From Anaeramoeba flamelloides (lineage: Eukaryota; Metamonada; Anaeramoebidae), in NCBI GenBank assembly GCA_027625915.1, contig JANTQA010000033.1, positions 1,488,001-1,552,000 on the forward strand: a stretch of DNA of 64,000 bases. Reading direction: 5' to 3'. Below the pieces are notes generated by a model, which was not told where the DNA came from, did no database searches, and was given only the letters and a program-made list of their open reading frames with translations. Positions 1-11,139 of the stretch are shown here, one piece after another; the stretch's first letter is position 1; each line of letters opens with the position of its first letter. The translations under genes and the position numbers were made by a program.

Positions 1-323
1 TTAAACAATAATTTTGAGTGGAAAAGGAAATAAAGAATAAACTTTGCCTCTTTGTTTTTGATTTATTTTCAGAGAAATTAATAATCAGATAAAATAATAT
101 CATTTGGTTAATAAAAGGAGGCAATTTTAATTAAAAGTTGGTTTAAATATGATTAGAATAATCATTGAAAATTGAAACAAAAAATGTATTATTGTGTTCT
201 CATACTTTTTGTGTTTTTGCATAACTAATTTTTTTTAACTTGTTTTTTTAAAATTTTTGCAAAAAAAACGTCATGAAGTTGTAAATTTTATCTTTTTTGT
301 TCAATTTCTTAAACTTTTTGATC

Positions 324-1003
324 AGGAAAAGAATAGCAAATCCATATAAGCTTAATTTCAAAAATAGGGGCAGATTTTTCATCAGAAAAAAAATTAGTTT
401 AATTGTGGTTTTTTTTGAATAATAAGGAATTTTACTAAATTTTTTAGAGACAATAGCCAATATAGATTAATAAATAAAAATGTTGTATAATCATTGTATT
501 TTTTGAAAGACAAATGAAAAAAGAAAAAAATAATAATAACAAAGTTTGCCCCTAATTTTGAAATTTGGCTTAAATACTTTCAAAACTTTTTGGAACTTTC
601 AGACTGAAAGTTATGAGCTATGCAAGATTTCATTTTCTGTCATTCTTTCGTATGTCAAATAGTTGATGAAAGTTTTTTAAAGCCCTAAAAAGGGGTAAAA
701 AATTAATTGGTTTCAAAAAAGATAAATTTTGAAATTAAATAAAAATTTTGAAAGTTATATCAAAAAGAAAACTCTTGGTTAACTTTCAAGAACTAAACAG
801 TTTTTTATTAAAATTTAAAAATTTAAAAGGTGTTTAAATTGCAAGTTTTTAAAAGCTTGAATTGCAAAAGCTTTTAAATTGAAAGTTATTGGGATTTTGA
901 TCATACTATTTAACAATCAAAATTTGAAATTATTTCAAAAAACAAAAAGTATTGTGAATTAAAAAAAAAAGAGACTACAATTTTTGTGTTATTCTTGTTG
1001 TGT
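324..1003. mobile_element. Family J element, copy 1, split by a nested MITE
   Basis: The left end contains AAGAATAGCAAATCCATA and the right end GTTATTCTTGTTGTG, which match the ends of the copy at 1179-1632. Internal sequence matches too: both copies carry a block around CTTTCAGACTGA, an 'agccc(t)aaaaa(g)gggtaaaaaat' block and a 3' block ending in TACAATTTTTG-like sequence. Copy 1 is longer because another repeat (349-570) sits in it. Short ORFs here are not convincing genes. Confidence 0.6.
349..570. mobile_element. Small MITE nested in the family J element
   Basis: The terminal inverted repeats of about 22 bp have the core AATTTCAAAAATAGGGGC on the left and its near reverse complement (GCCCCTAATTTTGAAATT) on the right. 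Both sides are flanked by TA. The sister family J copy at 1179 lacks the block: CCATACAAATACTTTC there corresponds to the two flanks here, so it serves as an empty site. Confidence 0.6.
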
Positions 1004-1178
1004 CAAAAAAATAAAAATCTCTTTCATTCTTTTATGTGTTAATTTGATTTTTTTTTTGTCTTTTATTGCATTAAAAATACTTTTGAAAATCATTTTTCTC
1101 CAATTTTTGTTGGTTTTTATTTTAAAGTCTTTCTTTCCCAAAGAATTTTCTTTCAAACAAATCTAGAACAATCCTCTT

Positions 1179-1632
1179 CACGACAAGAATAGCACAATCC
1201 ATACAAATACTTTCAAGACTTTTTCGAACTTTCAGACTGACAGTCTGCAGGATTTCAGTCTCTGATATTCTTTCATATTTTTTCAAATTTCAAGTACTTG
1301 ATCCAAACTTTTATAAGCCCAAAAAAAGGGTAAAAAATAATAATTAACAAAAGATAACATTTTGAATTTAATTGAAATTTTTGAAAAAGTCATCGAAAAG
1401 ATCCAAAAATATTTGTTAACTTTCAATAACCTGAAACTCTTTTTCTGAAAACCGAAAAGTGGAAAGTTGTTTAAATTACATGTTTTTAAAAGTTTGACTT
1501 GAAAAACTTTTAAATTGAAAGTTATTGAATTGTGATCTTGTAATTCGTTTCAAATTTTTGAACAATTTCAAAAAACAAAAAGTGTTGTTAATTAAAAAAA
1601 GTTACCACAATTTTTGAGCTATTCTTGTCGTG
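1179..1632. mobile_element. Family J element, copy 2
   Basis: The element is bounded by the inverted repeat CACGACAAGAATAGC(A/T)CA at 1179 and 1612-1632. It is about 454 bp long with no coding capacity. It lies next to copy 1 in the same orientation. Confidence 0.65.
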
Positions 1633-1805
1633 TTCAAAACAGAATTTTGTTCATTTTTTAAACATTTTAATTCAATTGTGTGTTTTTTATAAACCCCATT
1701 AAACAAATGGCAATTGTCAGATAATCTCACCTATTAATAAGACACGATAAAGTGCTTTATTCGTCATAGTTTATTAAATCTACTCATAAAAAGTTCAATT
1801 TAAAA

Positions 1806-2458
1806 TCAAAAATGACATACAAAGGTCGGGTGTGGCTGTTCTTTTCCTTTAGCCATCACTTTGAAAATAGAAAATAAGAAGAAAATGAAAAAACTGTTCT
1901 GGACAAAGATGTACATTTTGAACCCTTGTGAGTTCTGTCAATAATGCGAAATTATCTTGGATAAATAAAAAAAGAAAGAGTTTCCTCTTTTTTTTGTCGA
2001 GTTGGCAAATCTTTTTTTTTACAAGAAAAATTCGAAATTTTTTGAGAAACAAAATTAAATGGGAAAAGGTTTTTTAAAAAATAAAAAAGAAAATAATTAA
2101 ACACACCTTCGTCTTCAAATTCGCTCCAGCTTTCATCTTTTCGATTTGTTCGTTGTAACTGATTTTTTTTTGTTGTTCCTTTTTTGTTCTTGGCATTATC
2201 CTCTTTCTTTTTGATTCCTTCGTTGTCTGATGCAGTTAACGACCAAGATCTATTACAAAAGGAGTCGCTGTCACTTGTTGAAGTGAGCCCTTTCACATGT
2301 ACGAGTTTAAAATCTTCTTTATATTCATCCTCTGGAGTGAATTTTAAGATCGGGACTTGTAAATTATTCTTTGTTGTTGCCCATGATAACTTTTCTTTGT
2401 GTTTAAAAGTAACATTTTTAGGTGGTCGGAAGACGATTTTACTTACTAATGGTCCCAT
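1806..2458 (-). CDS. Short ABHD17-like protein with lost hydrolase core
   Basis: Two exons on the minus strand: 2458-2107 and 1858-1806, with a 248-nt intron (donor GAAG|GTGTGT, acceptor TTTTCAAAG|TG). They encode 134 residues. Residues 1-55 (MGPLVSKIVFRPPK... to FKLVHVKG) resemble the N-terminus of ABHD17/ABHD13-type alpha/beta hydrolases: the membrane-proximal F-x-PP motif, a strand 'TTKNNLQVPILKF', and a strand ending where the family has the oxyanion motif 'LLFSHGN'. Here that motif reads LVHVKG. After it the protein is a Ser/Lys/Glu-rich disordered tail ending VCHF. The nucleophile elbow, acid and His of the family (normally about 300 residues) are absent. I infer a truncated, probably non-catalytic paralog. 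The start is the first ATG of the open frame. The family match is by eye and moderate. The alternative is an unrelated short protein. Confidence 0.5.
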
Positions 2459-3289
2459 TAGTAAGATTTCTTTTTTTTTTGGGTGTTTTTTGAGGGATTA
2501 AAAAAACTTATTCTTTTTTTTTTTGTAAAAAATTTGTTCGATTCTTTTTTTTTTGGATCTTGATTAGGTTTGTGATTTGAATCAATCGAAATTAAAAAAA
2601 ATCAAATTTGTGTTGTTTAAAAAATGAAAAATAAAACTCAATGTTGGAAATTCAACACCTCAATACAGATTCTTCAAAAGTACCTCAAACAATTTTCTTT
2701 TTTGTTTAATACGTTAATTTTTTTTAATTTGTCTTTTCTTTCATCTTAAATTATTTGATAAGATTTTGAATGTGATTAAATCTGTGAGTATATTTAATAA
2801 TAAACCAGTTAGACTTTATGGAAGGTTTTTAATTTTAAACAATAAGGGAAAATAACATTTGCAATTTGCTATTAATTTAAAATTAACAAAATTTTAAAGT
2901 GTTTCTCAGTTTTCTTTGAGACAAGGGAAATCAATACAAAATAATTTTCAGTTTTGCAGATTTATTAATCATTGTGTCGAAATCTTAATTTAGAACTTTA
3001 AATAAAGTTTTTACTTTAATAAGTTAGGATAGAAATGAATTCTGGAAAGAAACCACAAACACTGGTCTTTTTTTTTTGATTGGTGTTCAGATTAGAGTTT
3101 ATCCAGAAACCCAATTGTGTTTTTTTTGTAAAAAAGGCAGTTTTCATATGTTTTATTTTATTTTTTGATATTGGACAAAATTTCAATAACTAAGTATTGG
3201 TAAATATACCCAAGAAGTCATTTCTTCAATTTAGTTTTTTATTTTTCCAAAATATAAAAAACAAAAAAATGGTAATGTCAAAAACAAAT
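2459..3289. other. AT-rich spacer
   Basis: Upstream side of the ABHD17-like gene. I see no gene, RNA or clear repeat here, only T and A runs. Confidence 0.5.
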
Positions 3290-3552
3290 CAGAAAACTAA
3301 ATTTAATTTCAATTACTTCTGTTTGCTGTGTCTATCTTAGACGATCTTGGAATTGAAATTCTATAATATAGTCTCTTCCAAATTCTCTCTTTAAAAAGAT
3401 GTGATGATTTTCCTTAAACCCTTAACAATGATAGTATATCAAATCTTTTAACGAGAGAATTTTGAATAGACTAAATTATATAATTTCAATTCAAAGATCG
3501 TCTAAGATAGACACAGCAAACAGAAGTAATTGAAATTTAATTTAGTTTTCTG
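3290..3552. mobile_element. Foldback element with 85-bp arms
   Basis: The left arm (3290-3374) and right arm (3468-3552) are near-perfect reverse complements. Both contain TTACTTCTGTTTGCTGTG and GTCTATCTTAGACGATCTT on one strand or the other. Weaker complementarity continues inward for about 30 bp, so the whole 263 bp can form one hairpin. There is no ORF. It looks like a young MITE. Confidence 0.8.
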
Positions 3553-3639
3553 TTTTTTTTTTATATGTTCCTTTTTTTCTTTTACAACTACAGCTAATTA
3601 TTTGGACTAAAGTGCCAATTATCTCTATACAAGTCAATA

Positions 3640-3843
3640 CCCCCCCCCCCCCCAATAAATCAGCATCATTCATATCTTAATCACATTGCCCCGAGTGGGG
3701 TATTTAGAACCTAACAAAAAATAAAAAAAAAAATCAATTTAATTTTCTTTTGTAAATATAAGATCCAATTTGCGAAAATTAAAATATTAAGATACAGTTA
3801 GAATATATCAGAAAAATTTGATTAGAATATACCCCCCCCCCCC
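3640..3843. repeat. Two poly-C tracts 180 bp apart
   Basis: C14 at 3640-3653 and C12 at 3832-3843, in a region otherwise almost free of G+C runs. The interval also holds CCCCGAGTGGGG, a perfect 12-bp inverted repeat. No gene is seen between them. Confidence 0.9.
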
Positions 3844-4481
3844 AGAAAAAAATCTATAAAACCATTCCAGGAAAGTCAATTATGTATATTAAATAATTAT
3901 AAAAATATAAATAACCAAGACCGACAATATAAAAAAACTGGGTATAGAAAAGAATCACATAAATGATGTTTAATAGGTCACAGAAACCTAGAATAATTTT
4001 TTTTACTGGTAACTACCTTATAAATGGGAAAATTTTTTTACTTACTTTTTTTTTTGTTTCTTTTACTTAAAGGATTTATAAAGAAGTGGAATCTAATTTG
4101 AGAAAACTCTATTTTAAAAAGGAAAAAAAAAAAAAAATAGAAGTAAATATTTTTCCAATTTACACGGTAAATCCCCACAAATAAGATTTAAAAAAGAAAT
4201 TTAAAATTATAAAAGTTTAAAAAATGATTTTTAATGATAAAAAACCGAGAAAAAGATTATTTTTTAAATTTTAAGAAAAAAAAACTCTTTTAACCTTCAT
4301 AGATTAAAGAAAATTAAAATTGAATTTTTAAACAAAAGGAATTAATATTTTTTAACCATTAAAATGTATTCAAGAATTAACCCCCAACTTTGGTTTAAAA
4401 ACAAATAGAAGATATATGTACCACCCTGTCTCATTTTTTCCTATCCTGATAAGGTATAAAAATCAAATTTTAGTAAAATAA

Positions 4482-5021
4482 TATAAATTCCATTTCACTC
4501 CAAGGTTACCAGCCAAAAATGAAAAAGTCACTTTCTTTTTTAGAATAAACCAACATATAGATTGTTTAGAAATACAAGAAATAATAAACTTCTTATTAGC
4601 GTTAATAACCATTCAAGAAAAAGCTGGATCAAATTTTAATTTCCAAAAAAAAAATGTTAAAAAATTTTTTGAACCGGTTTCATTGTAACGTCTTATGTAA
4701 AATTTCTCAATTTCTTTCAAAAATTAAAAAATGTTTAAAACAAGGTTTATTAATAGAAACTGTATCAATTTAAAAGAAAACACAAAGCCTCACTTTTCTG
4801 TATGTTAATTTGGGGTTTGAAATATTTTTTTGTTTTTTAAATTAACTTTTTTTTTTTAATAAAATGGAAAAAAAGAAAAAAAAAAATTCTAGAAAATGAG
4901 AAAAAATGATTTTGATCTAAAAATTGAAAATTTATTTTGAGAAGAATAATGAATTAAACACATATAATATGTTTTATTTCTTCAATAAAACTGGCCCCCT
5001 TTAACTGAAACGGAGTTTATA
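4482..5021 (+). mobile_element. Family B MITE, copy 1
   Basis: 540-bp element. The left end is TATAAATTCCATTTCACTCC and the right end is the inverse of TATAAACTCCGTTTCAGTTA. Internal landmarks shared with the copies at 24782 and 54003 are CAGCCAAAAATGAAAAA, AATGTTAAAAA(A)(C)TTTTTT, and AAATTGAAAATTTATTTTGAGAAG near the 3' end. It is non-coding and begins about 260 bp downstream of the eIF4E stop codon. Confidence 0.75.
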
Positions 5022-5278
5022 TTTTTGATTTTTAATAAATAATAAGAAGATAAAATGGTGAACAAAAATTAATTTTGAATCAAACATTATTATTATAATT
5101 TTGTTTCTTGTACTAAGACAAGAACTATCTAATATAGAAAAATAAAAAAATAAAAATTCAAAAAAAAAAAAAGAAAAAGGAAAATGGAAAAAAAAATGAA
5201 AAAATAAAAAAAAACCCAATCGATAAGTTTTTTTTTTTTTTTTTTTTCCAAAACTAAAATAAACAATCCAATTCATAA

Positions 5279-5543
5279 TTATAACTCATAAGTTGCTTCT
5301 AGTCCACCCCTTTTATTTGTAGATAATGCTTTTTTGTGTGTAAGATAAGACAACCGAATACCACGAAGTTGGAGGTCTTTTTTCCATATTTTTCCAATTT
5401 CAAGTTGAACGTCTTTTTTTGAAGCAGTTTTTGTCCAAAGTGCAATTCTATCACCACTATTTCTAATACTTACGACAGCACCGCATATTTCTTCTTTTGG
5501 TTCAAATCTTTCACCAATTAGGGACAAAACCTTTTAAGTAATA

Positions 5544-5598
<55 letters not shown>

Positions 5599-5811
5599 AT
5601 TAATATTTTGAGAGTGATTATACATATTAAATAAAAAAATCACAAAAATTAAAAACAATTTTTAAGAAAATTTAATTCCCTTATAATCCAAAAAACGAAG
5701 CATTAAGTTTGAAAAACTTTTCAAAGATCCAAAAAAAATAATTTATTTAGAAATAAATATAAATTATTTTTCGTATAAATATGATTTTAACTTGAACCAA
5801 TAAACTCATTC

Positions 5812-5846
<35 letters not shown>

Positions 5847-8800
5847 CATTGAAAACAATGAATCCAAACCATTAAGATGATTTTATTTTTCTTTTTTTTT
5901 TAATATTCTCTAATAATATAATAATAATAGAATTTCATTTTATTATAATTGTGTTTATATTTTTACAATTCATTAGAATAATTTTAAAACACCACTATTA
6001 GATGTTTTATAAAAACATTTTTTTATCAAATAATTGATTTTATAACATCTTTTATAACACAATACAGATTATATAGCATGTTACCAATATTACAACAAGT
6101 TTTATAACAATAAAAAAAATGATATAAAGCTTTTGATTTTTTTATAAAACATATTTTAAATAACAAGTTATTTCCTAAAAAAGTGGTGCATTTTATTTTA
6201 TATATTTCAAATAATATTTCTTTTTAAAAGTTTGTAAATCGGTAATAATCGAATTAAGAGGAATATTAATACTGATTAAATCAGTGCAAATATGTGTATT
6301 TCAAAATATTTTCATTAAAATATTTCCAAAAAAAAAAATGAATGCTTTTTATATAAATGGGTTACAACGAAATTCAATAAAAAACTGACAAGATGGTAAG
6401 AATCCAAACGATTTTTTAAACAATAAAATACTGTTGCAAGTTTTTCATATTCTATTAAGAAATTTAGTCGGTAATAATAACATCTTTGAAAAAAAATAAT
6501 TTTCTGATCAAAAAGATAAAAAAATAACCACGTGATTTTCACCCCTAAAAAATATCATAAAAAATTGTGATCAGATACTTTTCTATCTTTTTAATAAAGT
6601 AATTTCTTCTAAACTAACAAATTGAATTATTATTTAAGAATTAATAAATGATTGTAAATAATTTTGCACATTTAAACAGAAATTTTAGAATCAAGTTAAA
6701 AAATAATGTTTTAGAATAAATTTGCCCTGCTTTTTTGGAAATATCTTTGTATTTAATATTCTATAAAACATGTTCTATAATTTTTTTTTATTTTATTAAA
6801 TAATAGATTTTATAACACGTTATATTTTTACAAACTGTATTTGTCATGTTAATATTTTCTAATAAAATAAAATTATGTTATAAAATTTTGATTCTTTTAG
6901 ATAACATGTTATAAAGGATGCCATTAATTCAAGGTTTTATTATTGTAAATTTTCATTTCATATCACACCTATACAACATGCATATAACATTTTATAGAAT
7001 TTTTTTTTTTATTCATGTTAGAAAGCAAATGCTCTTTTTTTGGATTTTTAACAATTTTTCTTTGGAACAGAGACAAATCAAATAAACCAAAAATATTATA
7101 GATGGGTTAGGTAAACCTTTAACATTTTTTCATATTACAGATAATCCTTAACCCACAAAAATAAAAAATTTTTAGAGTGTGTTTGGATTTATTTTTTTTT
7201 TTGTGTTGATTGTTTAATTTTGGCAAGGATTTAAAAGTTTTTGGATTGATCAAGTACCTAGTTTGTTTCCGTGAATTTAAAGGATTTATTTGAAATTTTT
7301 AGAACAACATATTTTTCAATTTTGACAGAGATATTTCAACTTATGAGTTCTCTTTAGGGGTAAAAGTTCATTTGAGAAAAATAGATCAACACGATTTTTT
7401 AATTGCAAACCTTAATATAACCTGAAAATGAAAAAGTAAGATCTATTAATAAAAGAAAAAATAAATGATTAAAGACAAAATGGAGGATTCAACACAATAA
7501 TAGTTTTTCTAACACCATCTTTAGGTATGGGGTTTTTATTTGATTGATCTACCATTCAAAATTTGTTGAAAAAATTGACTACAGTTGCTAAAATAATCTA
7601 CACAGACTTGGTAAAATGTGTGTTTCAAAATTAAAAACCGTGTCTCCTTTTTATCTAGAGAAAGCTTACGCATTAAAATGATCAACGAAAGCGACAATAA
7701 ACAATAAGTAAATATCATATTGGTTTCTTAAAGTTCTATTATTAAAAAGGAAATTCTAAAAATTAAGGATCCAATTAGAAAATATATCTCAAAAAATAGA
7801 GAGAAATTTTTATCAAAAAATTTTTATTAATCAAAAAAACATAAAAATTACCATAAAAATTGATGAGAAAATTATGAAAAATTTTGTACAAATTGCATTA
7901 ATAATTTAAAATTTACTGAAAAGATCCAGGAGTTTTACTTTGAAAATTGATTTGAACTTGGGTATAACATTGGGCCCTAAATTGGATTTTACATTGGAAA
8001 AAGTAGAAAAAAATGCACTGATTATATTTCGAAACAGGGATTATGGTCGTTGGGTACGCATTATTTTGATCACTGTATTAAATTAATAAAAGACTTTATT
8101 CAAAGCTAAGTTAAAAAAAAAATTTCCAAAAGGGAAAAATGAAGTAAAAAGTTTCAAACATTTATTTGAATTTGTCAGTAGTTTTGGAAACACTCTATTC
8201 ATCTGAAAAAACTAAAACAAGGAAAAAAATAACTGATGATAAATATGTCGTGTTATAAGTTTTCCAAATTTCAAAGCTTTCGAGTAAAATCTTAGATTTT
8301 ACTTTATTCTTTTTGAATTCGAGACAAACTAACGAAAGTGTACGAGGTTTTCTGTTTTGAAAAGAATCAAATCTATGATTTTACTTGGTTTTTTTGAACC
8401 CAGGAAAACCGGACAGAAAGTGTCCGTCAAGTGCCGTAGAGTGCCGTAGAGTGCCTAGGTTTTCCAGAACTCAAAAGAATAGAGTAAAATCAAAGATTTA
8501 ACTCAATTCTTTTGAATCCTGAAAAACCTAACGTGAAGTGCCTAGGTTTTTTTTACTTTGAGAAATAAACAGAAAATTAAATAAATTTTCAGTTTATTTC
8601 AAAAATTAAAAAAAACCTAACGAAAAGTGTCCTAAATTATTTTCTCCCTTCAAAATAAAAAAAAAAAAAACTTGTAATTTTAATGTTATTGAAAGTTTGA
8701 AAAGGATTATTGAAAAATCACATTGACTTTTATTGGAATTTTCTCAAGGTAAATGCTTTGAGAAATTAAATTGAACCAAATTTTGAAAAGAAATGTATTT

Positions 8801-9224
8801 GCTTTGAAGTTGTAGTGAACAAAAGAATTGAAGGAATTTTAGTATTTTGGAAAAGATTGGAAAAAAAAACAAAAAAAAAAAAACGTTTTACAGTATCGAG
8901 CCATAAATCTTCTAATTTTGAAACAGATCTGTTTATTCTTAAATTCCATTTCCCGCCACTGATGTTTCCAGAGTCTTCCCACTCTGGCTTGATCCCATAT
9001 TTGAATAAATGGAAATTTGTTCCATTTTTTAATTTTGAAACAGAAACCAAATTATTGAACATCCCCCAAAAATCTTCAACCTTTTAGGAAGAAAGTGGTT
9101 GTGTTTAAATTAAATTTAAATTAACCAAGACACGAAAATTTATTGTGATTTTTAGTCAAGGCAACCAGTCAAATTTTTATTTTGCAAGGGAATATTCAAA
9201 GAACAAAACGAAAGAATATAATAA

Positions 9225-9255
<31 letters not shown>

Positions 9256-9646
9256 AGAAAAGGAACCAAAAGTAACCAAAAGATTGATTTGAAGAAAATA
9301 GGTTTAGATTGCAAAAAAAAAAAGTTGGTTTTGGGTTGATTTTCCAAACAAAAAAAATGAAAAAAAAAAGAAATTATTTTACTGTTTCAAAATCAAGAAT
9401 TTTTTTCATGTCTTCTCCCCAATTACGCGATCCACTGTAACCGTCAACCCACATTGTCCATTTATTTTGAAGTGGATGTTTTTGTTCTGGATCAAAATCA
9501 AGGGTGTAATGCCCCTTTTTAACATCTTTTTCTTTTAATTTTTCTGTTTCTGTTTCTGTTTTTGTTTTTGTTTCTTTTTCATTTTCTTTTTTAGTAATTT
9601 TGGTTTCTTTTTCTTTTTCTTTTTCGGTTTCCTTTTTGCTTGTCAT
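5279..9646 (-). CDS. eIF4E: Translation initiation factor eIF4E
   Basis: Three minus-strand exons: 9646-9383 (88 codons), 9080-8892 (63 codons), 5530-5279 (83 codons plus TAA), giving 234 residues against about 217 in human. Both junctions fall between codons: ACA|GTAAAATAAT..CCTAAAAG|GTT and ACT|GTAAAACG..TTAAAAG|GTT. The protein binds the mRNA m7G cap and recruits eIF4G. Conserved parts are HPLQNKWTMW with the following RNW (cap-stacking Trp), VEDFW (eIF4G-binding Trp), KPEWED (second cap-stacking Trp and the Glu that reads guanine) and CGAVVSIR..GDRIALW (phosphate-binding Arg; the usual later Lys is Arg here). Residues 1-40 are a Lys/Glu/Thr run. Intron 1 is 302 nt; intron 2 is 3361 nt and carries several repeats. 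ATG 9646 precedes the conserved core by about 45 residues. Confidence 0.95.
5543..5596. repeat. (ATT)n microsatellite at a splice acceptor
   Basis: About 17 ATT units. On the coding (minus) strand this is (AAT)n, ending about 12 nt before the acceptor AG of eIF4E intron 2, where a pyrimidine tract would be expected. Confidence 0.95.
5816..5846. repeat. Poly-T tract of 31
   Basis: Uninterrupted T31 inside eIF4E intron 2. Confidence 0.95.
6171..6741. mobile_element. Family C MITE, copy 1, in eIF4E intron 2
   Basis: 571 bp, flanked by TA on both sides. The inverted ends are TTTCCTAAAAAAGTGGTGCA and the reverse complement of TTTGCCCTGCTTTTTTGGAAA. It matches the copy at 31562-32139 along its length, for example AATACTGATT(A/G)AATCA, CGATTTTTTAAACAA and GAATAAATTTGCCC. 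It lies inside AT-rich DNA carrying repeated TTATAACATGTTATAA-like palindromes (5990-6170 and 6760-7000), which may be an older element that it split. Confidence 0.7.
7950..8075. mobile_element. Degenerate Tc1-type end (family H)
   Basis: The end ATTATTTTGATCACTG followed by TA is the reverse complement of the CAGTGATCAAAATAAAGC end at 59025. Similarity continues inward through a 'TTTCGAAACAGGG'-like block for about 70 bp. I could not find the matching other end. Confidence 0.4.
8283..8640. repeat. Decamer repeat and hairpin cluster in eIF4E intron 2
   Basis: GTGCCGTAGA occurs twice in tandem (8431-8450), followed by GTGCCTAGGTTTTCC. Around it are imperfect hairpins such as GAATAGAGTAAAATC..GATTTAACTCAATTC and several AGGTTTTC/GAAAACCT inverse pairs. 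The same combination recurs at 15990-16440 in an intron of a different gene. Confidence 0.7.
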
Positions 9647-10489
9647 TGTTTTTTTTTTTTTTGAAAGTGTTACAATTAAAATTAAAAGAAAGGGTTGGTT
9701 AAAAACAAAATATATTAAAAATTTAATAAAGGTCTTGATTGAAATCAAAAAATAGAAAAATATGAAATCAGGGCTTAAATTTAATTTCAAAAAGTCACTT
9801 TTTCTTGAATAATATCCTTTGAGGAGTTAGAAACAAAACAAGAAAGGTTTTGTCTAAATTTTATTCAGTTTTAATTTTTCGATTCTCGATGGTGATTTCA
9901 ATAAAAAAGAGGAATTAATTCTTGCTTCATTTTTCCTTGATTTTTCGATTGAAAATTAAATTTCCACAAAATAGATTGTGATTTCTGATCTCTATATATA
10001 TTTTTTAAGGCTATTTTATTGATATACGATTGTAGTTATTGGGAGAACTCAGAACCCTCAATAATACAGGCTTTCTAAAGTAAAAAAATTTTATCTGTTT
10101 GAAATTTCAAATACCCAAAAATCTCTATTGGTATTTAAGATTTAAGATATAAGTGGTCCCATCAGAAGTTTAACAGTTAAATAATGATATTAGATTAGAT
10201 AAATCTTATTATTTGGACATCTTAAAAATATCTCTATAAATTCTTATAATCAAGTAGTTCTATTTCTTGATCCTATCTATTAACAATAATCCTTGTATTA
10301 GTAAAAAAACTTAAAGAATTTTTAAAAAAAAATTGTATTTCGAGACAAATTTGAAGAAAGATACTTTTAATCTTGTCAACTTCAAATTTTGAAAAAATAT
10401 TTCTTAAATTTGTTGGCGAAATAATGATTAGTAACAAAAAAATTCTATTTAAGGCATAAAATTTGGAATTTTTTTTTACACAAAGTATT
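9647..10489. other. AT-rich spacer upstream of eIF4E
   Basis: Promoter side of eIF4E. I see no second gene, RNA or clear repeat. Confidence 0.4.
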
Positions 10490-10581
10490 ATACTAAAAAC
10501 TGAATTTTGTTCCTTAATTTGAGATTTTTTTTGTACTTTAAATTTTGTTGAAAGTTTGTTCCTTAAAAGTCGAACTGGCTG
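10490..10581. mobile_element. Family A MITE, right-arm fragment
   Basis: It matches the right arm of the complete copies at 19926, 20593 and 46040: TCCTTAATTTGAGATTTTT, a TTGTTGAAAGTTTGT block, CCTTAAAAGT, ending ACTGGCTG before TA. The left arm is largely gone or unrecognisable. Confidence 0.6.
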
Positions 10582-10666
10582 TACTAATTGGTACAATGTT
10601 TCAGGACTTCAAGTAAAAATTACGAATATAAAGTGAAAAAGAAACTATTCATCGCTGGCGGTGTTA

Positions 10667-10966
10667 CTATTTGTTGACAAACAAAAAGTTCAAAAGTTTC
10701 ATTCAGCTTTCCAAAAATAGGTTTTAAAAGTCATATAAAATATATATAATATTTTTATTCCAAAAAGAAGCTTATATCATTAATTTTAGTTTTGAATTGG
10801 GAAAATTTTAAAATTTTTAGTTCTGAAAAGAAGTTAAAATATTTTTCCCCTTTTAGAAACATAGGGTTTAGTAGTCGGGAATTATTTTTTTATTTAAATT
10901 TTTGGGTTTTATTTTTGTTGGAAAGTTGACTGAAATTTTTTTTTCATTTTATTCTGTTATTAACTA
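10667..10966. mobile_element. Family G MITE, copy 1
   Basis: It starts after TA with CTATTTGTTG and has TTTCATTCAGCTTTCC near the left end, with an inverse counterpart (GGAAAGTTGACTGAAAT) near the right end, followed by TCTGTTATTAACTATA. The better-preserved copy is at 48310-48537. Confidence 0.5.
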
Positions 10967-11139
10967 TAATATTCTATAAAATAATTTTTATTAATTAGTC
11001 TCTATTTCATTCACAACCATTGTACAAAAAATTATAAAAATAAAATAATACATTTTTTAAAAATTAAAAAGATTTTTAAAAAATATCTTTAAGCGTCCAT
11101 CCATTTACAGTAGATTTACACCTGACCCTAGGTTCGGCT

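Noticed and set aside
984-1166. 60-codon open frame rich in Phe/Leu
   Set aside because: It runs from a non-coding repeat into spacer, is made of T-run codons and has no start or splice context.
5001-5276. Open frame of Phe/Lys homopolymers downstream of eIF4E
   Set aside because: Translation of poly-A/T runs overlapping the family B end; not a gene.
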